Assembly: GCA_964389755.1 (NCBI GenBank)
Contig: CAYMEW010000006.1
Span: forward strand, 48,503-112,502
DNA: 64,000 bases
Origin: JBBSUQ01 sp964389755
GTDB taxonomy: Bacteria; Bacteroidota; Bacteroidia; Flavobacteriales_D; Crocinitomicaceae
Reading direction: 5' to 3'
A model generated the notes under the pieces. The model searched no databases, was not told where the DNA came from, and worked only from the letters and a program-made list of their open reading frames with translations. Made by a program: the position numbers and the translations under genes. This document shows, in pieces, positions 58,219-64,000 of this stretch. How positions within the stretch are numbered: the stretch's first letter is position 1; each line of letters opens with the position of its first letter.

Positions 58219-59229
58219 ATGAAATACATTTGCTTTTTTGCCGGGTTGGCGCTCTTCCTCGCCTGCCGGAAGGAAATTGTGAAGTCGGAAGTTCAGCCGC
58301 TTACTTTTGAGCAGCCCGCTCATTTTCCTGCACCTCATTACACCTTTGCTAATAATACACTGACGGACTATCGTTTTTCGCTCGGCCGGGACCTCTTCTA
58401 TGAGAAACGCTTATCATCCGACAACTCTGTTTCCTGTGCAAACTGCCATGCGCAGAACCACAGTTTCGCGGATCACAATGTCGCTTTCAGCACCGGTGTG
58501 AACAGTTCGTTGGGCACGCGCAATGCGCCCGCACTCATTAACCTGGCGTGGTCTCCCTCTTTTTTGTGGGACGGCGGTGTCAATCACCTCGACGTGTTTT
58601 CATTTGCGCCGATCACCAACCCCCTGGAGATGCATGAAACGATGCAACACGTTGTCAGCAAACTGAACGCCGATTCACTGTATCGTGCGAAGTTCAGGCG
58701 TGCATACGGAACAGAAGAAGTCACCGACCAGCACATATTGCAGGCACTGGGCCAGTTTACCGCGATGCTGGTATCGGCCAATTCGAAATACGACCAGTAT
58801 GTGCTGGGTGAAACGAGTCTTACAAGTGACGAACTTGCCGGTCTGAACCTGTTTCGGACTAACTGCGCTTCCTGTCACAGCGAACCGTTGTTTACAGATC
58901 ACAGTTATCGCAACAACGGGCTCGACTCGGTATTTACGGATGAAGGCCGCTATCACATTACGCAGAACCAGGAAGACCTGGGGAAGTTCAAAGTCCCGAC
59001 GCTGCGGAATGTGGCGTACACTTACCCATACATGCACGACGGTCGATTCTTTACGCTGGATCAGGTCATTGACCATTACAGCGAACACGTTCTTAGCGGC
59101 GGTACTACCGAATCAACGCTGCTGCCGATGCATTTCAGCGATACGGAGCGCGAGCAACTCAAACGTTTCCTGTACACATTGACAGACTATTCGTTCCTGA
59201 GCGATTACCGCTTTTCGGAACGGCCTTAA
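58219..59229 (+). CDS. mbnH: Diheme MauG/MbnH-like cytochrome c peroxidase family protein
   Basis: 336 residues with a signal or lipobox (FFAGLALFLACRKE). Two heme sites: CANCH in SCANCHAQNHSFADH (about residues 74-78) and CASCH in NCASCHSEPLFTDHSY (about residue 216), plus PTLRNVAYTYPYMHDGRFFT. Where classical bacterial peroxidases have an axial Met, the segment reads LDQVIDHYSEH, with a Tyr in the matching position, as in MauG and MbnH. So it is more likely a protein-oxidising enzyme acting on the mbnP product than a peroxide scavenger. Heme attachment needs a cytochrome c maturation system elsewhere. Confidence 0.85.
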   Translation: MKYICFFAGLALFLACRKEIVKSEVQPLTFEQPAHFPAPHYTFANNTLTDYRFSLGRDLFYEKRLSSDNSVSCANCHAQNHSFADHNVAFSTGVNSSLGTRNAPALINLAWSPSFLWDGGVNHLDVFSFAPITNPLEMHETMQHVVSKLNADSLYRAKFRRAYGTEEVTDQHILQALGQFTAMLVSANSKYDQYVLGETSLTSDELAGLNLFRTNCASCHSEPLFTDHSYRNNGLDSVFTDEGRYHITQNQEDLGKFKVPTLRNVAYTYPYMHDGRFFTLDQVIDHYSEHVLSGGTTESTLLPMHFSDTEREQLKRFLYTLTDYSFLSDYRFSERP

Positions 59230-59232
59230 ACG

Positions 59233-59275
59233 AAAAGATCCGGTACTTAAATTTGAACCGGGATCTTTATTTTTT
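59233..59275. terminator. Bidirectional terminator between mbnH-like and DUF4476 genes
   Basis: AAAGATCCGGT (59234-59244) pairs with ACCGGGATCTTT (59257-59268) with one bulge, followed by ATTTTTT. It lies between the convergent stops at 59229 and 59295. Confidence 0.78.
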
Positions 59276-59294
59276 CAGGAAATTTGCCGACCTG

Positions 59295-60719
59295 CTATTC
59301 TCCGCGTTCACGCAGGTATTCGCGGAACTCCATCTTCGTGGAATCGAACTTGAAGAGCGGCAGGATGAATTGCTTTGCATTCGCACGGTCAGTCATTCGT
59401 TCGTAGAAGAACTTTGCAAGCTCGAGACGATCGTCTTCAAAGCTGAGCACTTCCAGGATCTTTGCAGCCTGCTGAGCCGATACACACTGTCCTTTAAGGT
59501 CTTCCAGAATCAGTGTTTTCTTATCATCGTCAAAGGACATGTCATTGAGTTCTTCGATGAAATCATCTTCGTTGACCAGCACTTTCGTGCAGTTGTAGTT
59601 CATCCCGGAAGTCATCGGTTGCTGCTGAATACCGTTAGCACCGCTATTTGACGTGGTATTGTTCACCTGGTTCATTTGTCCGTTTGAAACCGTACCGCCG
59701 GAAGTTGTTGTGGTCGTCTGGCCGTTTACGGTTTGCGTGGTGGTAACCGTTGCGGACTGCGAAGAGCCGGACTGGCTTGTCTGAGATCCGTTTACGGAAG
59801 TATTTACATTGATCTGTGCATTCGGATCATAATTCCCGTTTTGATCCATTCCTCCGGCATTCGTACTGACGTTGATCGTTCCGCCCTGATTGTTCGGATC
59901 CATTCCGTTTCCACTCACCTGGATGTTCACACCGGCACTTCCGGGGTTGTTCGGATCATACACCGTATTGGAATCCATTCCGGATACGTTCATATTGATA
60001 GACACACCGGTCATCCCCGGATCAGTCGTATCCACTGTAGTTGAGGACTGGTTGACACCTCCGGCCTGTGTATTGCCGTTTGCACCGGACTGCATGTTCA
60101 CATTCGTGTTGGTGGACGTCGTAGTTGTTTCCGTAACCGTTCCGTCGGGGTTCACAACCGTGGTAATTTGCGTAACGCTTCCATCCGGGTTTACGGTGGT
60201 CGTGGTCGTTGACTGCGGTACAGTTGTCGTAGTGGAAGTATTCGTATTTGTTTGCGACGGCCGTATGGGATCCGGTTCACTTATTTGCTGGTTGGCGGGC
60301 ATGCTCCCGGATGTTTGCTGATCAGAGTACCCTGCCCGGTCGTTCGGACGATAATTCACCGGCGTTGCACCATTTGAATTATTTCCGCCTGCGGGTGTCA
60401 TCCCGAAATACTTCAGTTTTCCTTTTTTATTCTTCTTCTTAAAATCCACCCGTGCGAGGTATGCACCGGCTTCGTCGAACCAAAGTTTCTTATTGATATC
60501 GGCTGTTTTTCCGTCTGCAAAGATGAGTTTCACCTCGTAAGCGGTTTCGGTGGACAGTGATTCGATGCGCAGGTTAGTGGATGGAAGAGAGTTCTGGCGA
60601 ATACCATTGATGATCACAAAGAACTGCTGGCCATTGTTATTGAAGATCGTAAGGCTGCTGTTTTGAGCACTTACGATAAGCGACAGGCAGAGTGCCGTTA
60701 AGGTAAAAATTATTTTCAT
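59295..60719 (-). CDS. DUF4476 domain protein with long Asn/Thr/Gly-rich middle
   Basis: 474 residues with a signal peptide (IIFTLTALCLSLIVSAQ). Residues 20-110 form a small beta domain (LTIFNNNGQQFFVIINGIRQ, VKLIFADGKTADINKKLWFD). Residues 120-375 are low-complexity, rich in Asn, Thr, Gly, Gln and Ser (TTTTTVNPDGSVTQITTVVN, GMDQNGNYDPNAQINVNTSV). The last 95 residues are the helical DUF4476 domain: NEDDFIEELNDMSFDDDKKT, CVSAQQAAKILEVLSFEDDR and DSTKMEFREYLRERGE. It is exported; function unknown. Promoter box at 60745-60752. Confidence 0.88.
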   Translation of the reverse strand: MKIIFTLTALCLSLIVSAQNSSLTIFNNNGQQFFVIINGIRQNSLPSTNLRIESLSTETAYEVKLIFADGKTADINKKLWFDEAGAYLARVDFKKKNKKGKLKYFGMTPAGGNNSNGATPVNYRPNDRAGYSDQQTSGSMPANQQISEPDPIRPSQTNTNTSTTTTVPQSTTTTTVNPDGSVTQITTVVNPDGTVTETTTTSTNTNVNMQSGANGNTQAGGVNQSSTTVDTTDPGMTGVSINMNVSGMDSNTVYDPNNPGSAGVNIQVSGNGMDPNNQGGTINVSTNAGGMDQNGNYDPNAQINVNTSVNGSQTSQSGSSQSATVTTTQTVNGQTTTTTSGGTVSNGQMNQVNNTTSNSGANGIQQQPMTSGMNYNCTKVLVNEDDFIEELNDMSFDDDKKTLILEDLKGQCVSAQQAAKILEVLSFEDDRLELAKFFYERMTDRANAKQFILPLFKFDSTKMEFREYLRERGE

Positions 60720-60744
60720 AGATTCGATTTTTCAGTCGTTTAGC

Positions 60745-60752
60745 CAAAGGTA
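60745..60752 (-). promoter_or_regulatory. -7 promoter box for the DUF4476 gene
   Basis: Minus-strand TACCTTTG, 25 bases upstream of the ATG at 60719. No clear -33. Confidence 0.42.
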
Positions 60753-60787
60753 TGCCAAAAAACAATTTTTACTGAACAGCGGTAAGA

Positions 60788-61480
60788 TTATTTTGATTCT
60801 TCCTGCATCATCCGAAGCAAGAACGGTTCTTTCAGGATGCGCTGAACCCATCGGGAATACTGGGTTGCAGAGGGATGTAAACCATCTGTTGCGACCTCGG
60901 ACGGATGCTGACGCGAATAGCCGGTAATGTCTATCCAGGTGATGTTCTCTTTGCTGCAAATCTCCTTACTGATCGCATTGTACAGATCGATGCGTTCACT
61001 GATATTGCCACCGCGCTCCCTGCCGAAAGGGGTAACACCGTAATCAGGTATGGAAAGTACGATTATGCAGGAGTCTGCCCGTGCTTTCCGCCTGGCAAGT
61101 GCGAGCGTCTGCGCAAAGGTTTTGCGGTAGTTCTCCGGTGAATCACCCGCATATTCGTCGTTAACCCCGATAAGTAGCGTAACAAGTTCGTAGCTGTGAT
61201 CTTTTCCGGAAATTCCTTTTGCAGCAGCAAGCAGGTCGTGCGTGGTCCAACCAGTCCGGGCAATGATCTCCGGAGCATTAAATAGTTTATCGTTCCTGTT
61301 GAGACTGTCCACGAGTTGTTCGGGAAAGGCATTTTTCGAATCTATACTTTCAGCAACCGTGTACGAATCTCCGAGTGCGAGGTAATTTTTCAGTACGGGA
61401 TCGTTTGGGTGTGTACCCGGCGCTGTGGCACAGGCAGCCAATGCGGCGCAAAAAAAGAGAAGTGATTGAGTCCATGTCAT
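60788..61480 (-). CDS. SGNH/GDSL hydrolase lipoprotein
   Basis: 230 residues with a lipobox (FFCAALAACATAPGTHPN). Catalytic blocks: LALGDSYTVAES (Ser in G-D-S), LLIGVNDEYAG (Asn in G-V-N-D) and DGLHPSATQYSRW (Asp and His). The SGNH fold deacylates lipids, acetyl esters or carbohydrates; substrate not evident. Transcribed leftward alone. Confidence 0.92.
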   Translation of the reverse strand: MTWTQSLLFFCAALAACATAPGTHPNDPVLKNYLALGDSYTVAESIDSKNAFPEQLVDSLNRNDKLFNAPEIIARTGWTTHDLLAAAKGISGKDHSYELVTLLIGVNDEYAGDSPENYRKTFAQTLALARRKARADSCIIVLSIPDYGVTPFGRERGGNISERIDLYNAISKEICSKENITWIDITGYSRQHPSEVATDGLHPSATQYSRWVQRILKEPFLLRMMQEESK

Positions 61481-61678
61481 GCTTTATATACGCATAACGA
61501 TCCGTTTCGGTTCGGCGGCTTCCCTGTTACGAATGGTACCCGACCTGTGTTCCGGCACCTTAAAAAACCTGTTATCAGCACACTAACTACGGAACCGGAC
61601 TTCGTTAATTATTTCTTAATTTATATGCATACATAATTTTTGTTTTATATTCGAATACTTAATCTTAAATCTAAACAC

Positions 61679-62272
61679 ATGAAAATCACTCTAAAAATTC
61701 TTAGCACACTGCTTGTAATCGGCGTCTTTTGTTCTTGCAGTATTCAGAAACGCCAGCATTTGAAAGGCTTCCACATTTCCCGCCATTCCGCTTACCGTTC
61801 GGCGGGTACTGTAAGGCCTCCCCTTCCCGAACCAGTTGTCGCAGCGCACAGAGCAACGGCCGATACCCCGAAGATTGTTACCTGTGAGCCTGAAAGTACT
61901 GCTATGTCACCCCACACTGCGACGCCGGTCGTAAGCCAGAAAAGGCCTGAATTGAATTTTACAGCGGAAAAATCAAGGGAAACACTTTTTCAAAAGGCTA
62001 CCGATGTTCCGAAGAACTTTGTCATTCCCTTACAGGGTTTATCCGTTAAGCGCGTACCGGTGTGCGGAATTTCACGCGAGACTGATCGCCGCTCTTCCGA
62101 AGACAACTTGTGGATCATCCTGTTCCAGGCACTTGGTTTTATGTTGTTGTGTCTTGTGATCCTGACTGCGGTTATCGCACTTATCCTTGCATTTGTTCCC
62201 GAACCGGCAGCTCCGTATGTATTACTCGGTATACTTGCGGTCTTACTCATCGTGGCAACTGCGCTCTCGTGA
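61679..62272 (+). CDS. Lipoprotein with C-terminal membrane helix pair
   Basis: 197 residues from ATG at 61679 (MKITLKILSTLLVIGVFCSC, lipobox VFCSC or FCSCS). After the acylated Cys a basic sequence follows (QKRQHLKGFHISRH), a pattern I have seen in Bacteroidota lipoproteins ending in a membrane segment. The C-terminal 50 residues are hydrophobic in two helices (LFQALGFMLLCLVILTAVIA and PAAPYVLLGILAVLLIVATA). Function unknown. A double anchoring, lipid plus helices, is unusual; alternatively the signal is a plain membrane helix. Confidence 0.65.
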   Translation: MKITLKILSTLLVIGVFCSCSIQKRQHLKGFHISRHSAYRSAGTVRPPLPEPVVAAHRATADTPKIVTCEPESTAMSPHTATPVVSQKRPELNFTAEKSRETLFQKATDVPKNFVIPLQGLSVKRVPVCGISRETDRRSSEDNLWIILFQALGFMLLCLVILTAVIALILAFVPEPAAPYVLLGILAVLLIVATALS

Positions 62273-62583
62273 AGTTCGAAAGGAACGATGAGCCGGGCGG
62301 AATCATTCCCGGAACAGTGTTATTATTTTAACAGATCGTTCAATACAGGTACAGATAATACAGTATCATTACTTGTGCTATACTGATGCTATACTTGTAC
62401 TATATACCTGAAGTACATCTTCCTGCGGTCGATGACTTCAGGTTTCAGTGTGAGTGTGGAGTGTGGAGTGTGGAGTGTGGAGTGTGAGTATAGAGTGTGG
62501 GTGTGGACACGCGTGGGGACGCTTGCGCCGGCGGCAGAAACAGAATGAGAATGATCCCGTAGTACAGCAACTTGCGGCCAGCC
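62273..62583. other. 311-base spacer with tandem heptamer array
   Basis: No gene. It contains the simple repeat described separately (62448-62507), an earlier pair of related GCTATACT-type words (62374-62400), and a G-rich flank. No clear terminator for either convergent gene. Confidence 0.6.
62448..62507. repeat. Tandem heptamer repeat, GAGTGTG type
   Basis: The unit GAGTGTG repeats about eight times, with a few variant copies (GAGTATA, GGTGTGG) at the right end. It lies between the lipoprotein and trhO stop codons, so it does not affect a coding sequence; copy number could vary by slippage. Confidence 0.75.
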
Positions 62584-63621
62584 TTATTTCTTGAAGGCGA
62601 GTCTTTCGGAGCGGCCCTTTTTGAAGATCTTATTGCTCATGTTGAGTCCTTTGCGGAGTTCCTTTTGCTGCTCTTCAGGCAGGTGAATGACGTCCACGCA
62701 TTCGTCAGAACAACAGTTTTCCATTTTTTCCCGGCAGGAATCGCACTGGATAAACAGGAGGTGACAGGCTTCATTGGCACAATTGGTATGTGTATCGGCC
62801 GGCTCTCCACACTGGTGGCAAACGGAGATGATCTCGTCGGAAATACGCTCGCCGCGACGCTCGTCGAATACGAAGTTCTTCCCGATGAACTTATTTTCCA
62901 GTCCTTCGGCTTTGCAATCATTGGCGTATTTAATGATTCCACCTTCGAGCTGGTGCACGTTTTTGAATCCGCGGTGCCGGAACCAGGCAGATGCTTTTTC
63001 GCAGCGAATACCCCCGGTACAGTACATGACGATGTTTTTGTCCTCATTTCCTTTGAGGTATTGCTCTTCGATAAGCGGCAGGGAATCGCGGAAGGTATCG
63101 ACATCCGGAAGAATTGCGCCTTTGAAATGCCCGACTTCGGATTCGTAGTGATTCCTGAAATCGATGAGGATCGTATCTTTTTTATTTGTGAGTTCGTTGA
63201 ATGCTTTGGCTGAAAGGTGCACTCCGCGGTTGGTGACGTCAAACGTGTCGTCGTCGAGTCCGTCGGCCAGTATCTTATTGCGCACTTTGATCTTGAGTTT
63301 GAGGAAGGGGAATTCGGCTTCCGACTGATCGACCGCAATGTTGAGGCGTACTCCTTCCAGGAAACTGATCTCATAGAGTTCGTCGCGAAATTGTTCGAAA
63401 TGTCTTACGGGAACGGCGATCTGCGCATTGATGCCTTCACGTGCCACATAGGTTCTTCCCACGACTTCGAGGCGGGACCATTGGAGGAAAAGGTGATCGC
63501 GAAAGAGTGCAGGGTTTTCGATTTTCGCGTATTGATAAAAGGAAATGGTTACAAATTCATGCCCGGATTCTTTCAGCCGGAGAACCAGTTCCTCTTTATT
63601 TAATGTATTCCACAGTTGCAT
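62584..63621 (-). CDS. trhO: tRNA uridine(34) hydroxylase, rhodanese type
   Basis: 345 residues. TrhO (formerly YceA) hydroxylates U34 of certain tRNAs in an oxygen-dependent way. The N-terminal domain (YVAREGINAQIAVPVRHFEQ) and the rhodanese domain with active Cys in MYCTGGIRCEKASAWFRHRG (about residue 199) are present, then a Cys-rich tail (CHQCGEPADTHTNCANEACH, CDSCREKMENCCSDEC) as in other family members, ending in RSERLAFKK. Promoter box at 63651-63658. Confidence 0.94.
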   Translation of the reverse strand: MQLWNTLNKEELVLRLKESGHEFVTISFYQYAKIENPALFRDHLFLQWSRLEVVGRTYVAREGINAQIAVPVRHFEQFRDELYEISFLEGVRLNIAVDQSEAEFPFLKLKIKVRNKILADGLDDDTFDVTNRGVHLSAKAFNELTNKKDTILIDFRNHYESEVGHFKGAILPDVDTFRDSLPLIEEQYLKGNEDKNIVMYCTGGIRCEKASAWFRHRGFKNVHQLEGGIIKYANDCKAEGLENKFIGKNFVFDERRGERISDEIISVCHQCGEPADTHTNCANEACHLLFIQCDSCREKMENCCSDECVDVIHLPEEQQKELRKGLNMSNKIFKKGRSERLAFKK

Positions 63622-63650
63622 GCTATGTTTGTTTTAAATAAAAAGCGGGG

Positions 63651-63658
63651 CAAAGATA
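63651..63658 (-). promoter_or_regulatory. -7 promoter box for trhO
   Basis: Minus-strand TATCTTTG, 29 bases upstream of the ATG at 63621; no clear -33 TTG. Confidence 0.43.
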
Positions 63659-63750
63659 AGGGGATTGGATGAGATTTGAAAGTTTTTGTGTGGTGTGGTA
63701 TGCGGAGATGCTTCGAAAGAAGGTTTTTACTGATATACAGTTTATTCTAT

Positions 63751-63940
63751 CCTACTTTTTTTCATTGCCAAAAAAAGTAGGCAAAAAAGTCTAGCGCTGC
63801 GTTGCAGCTGCCACCCAACGGGCATTTGTTCCGGAACATTTTTCCAAACTTTCCGCCTGGAGGCGGATTCGGACAAGGTAAAAGTTCTGCGGAACTGCAT
63901 GTGTTGGGTCCCGGCAGCTTACACTGAAGCGCGGTGTAAA
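63751..63940. repeat. Highly folded, probably dispersed, repeat-like element at the window edge
   Basis: A series of inverted repeats in a gene-free region: CCTACTTTTTTT/AAAAAAAGTAGG (12 bp arms, 63751-63762 and 63770-63781), AGCTGCCACCCAAC (63806-63819) against GTTGGGTCCCGGCAGCT (63903-63919), the perfect palindrome TGTTCCGGAACA (63827-63838), TCCGCCT/AGGCGGA (63852-63867), AGTTC/GAACT (63883-63896) and TTACAC/GTGTAA (63919-63939). No open frame of note. The first hairpin resembles repeats I have seen in several Bacteroidota genomes; a genome comparison would show copies. Confidence 0.5.
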
Positions 63941-64000
63941 GTACGCGCGGATTGCTTCGGGTTGGAACTTATAGTGTTTATGAAGTTATTGCAGGGTTGG

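Noticed and set aside
57403..59229. Methanobactin biosynthesis cluster
   Set aside because: No precursor peptide, MbnB or MbnC-like gene is seen; only the MbnP/MbnH-like pair is present.
62448..62507. Possible CRISPR array
   Set aside because: Units are 7 bases long and contiguous, with no spacers, and no cas genes are present.

Overview
The window looks like a chromosomal segment of a free-living member of the Bacteroidota, most likely order Flavobacteriales (a Crocinitomicaceae/Fluviicola-like relative). Evidence: type IX secretion (T9SS) hallmarks (two PorP/SprF-like proteins, a PorE-like OmpA protein, three giant proteins with the gliding-associated CHU_C C-terminal domain, and an esterase with a type A sorting tail), GWxTD, DUF4374, DUF4476 and alpha-E family proteins, and promoters of the Bacteroidota form TTG-N19-21-TAnnTTTG instead of sigma70 boxes. 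G+C is moderate, a little under half by eye. Apart from one tRNA-Ser(UGA) the content is protein-coding; I see no phage, transposase, integron, CRISPR array or rRNA. The family assignments rest on reading motifs, not on database searches.

Layout. 1-2.3 kb: a cut-off helix-hairpin-helix protein, a PorV-like barrel and small envelope proteins. 2.4-6.2 kb: a secreted esterase, DoxX, a TPR protein overlapping nth, and a small secreted protein. 6.2-11.6 kb: lgt, then a leftward run cca > pRiA4b-ORF3 protein > methyltransferase > TraB/GumN > FKBP lipoprotein > small membrane protein. 11.7-15.4 kb: rimO, an unrecognised probable regulator, and xerD/aroQ head to head. 15.4-21.3 kb: a siderophore-uptake operon (TonB receptor, DUF4374 lipoprotein, two small membrane proteins, PepSY membrane protein), which matches the XusABC xenosiderophore system in outline and has a palindrome over its promoter. 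21.3-27.4 kb: glycosyltransferase, GWxTD protein, tRNA-Ser, S41 protease and small membrane proteins. 27.4-31.3 kb: YkgJ-type protein and an SprB-repeat T9SS cargo. 31.5-41.5 kb: mostly housekeeping (gdhA, TatA, SDR, MscS, YdcF, AlkB, ffh, NhaC, PaaI, TfoX-like). 41.5-44.9 kb: the ATP-grasp/alpha-E/transglutaminase trio. 45.0-56.3 kb: a five-gene leftward T9SS cassette, cargo > PorP > cargo > PorP > PorE-like. 56.6-59.2 kb: a copper/diheme cassette resembling mbnP-mbnH with no methanobactin genes, with an intrinsic terminator between mbnP and mbnH. 59.3-64 kb: DUF4476 protein, SGNH hydrolase, a lipoprotein, trhO, and a highly folded repeat-like sequence at the right edge.

How the genes work together. 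Envelope biology dominates: lipoprotein maturation (lgt), Tat, T9SS export and anchoring, iron capture and a probable copper-dependent protein-oxidation couple. The most interesting unexplained systems are the T9SS cassette in which two similar cargos each have their own PorP, the CP-ATP-grasp/alpha-E/transglutaminase cluster, the extended Xus-like operon, and the mbnPH-like cassette with an attenuator. Several genes have a promoter -7 box ending only 4-8 bases before the start codon, predicting leaderless mRNAs.
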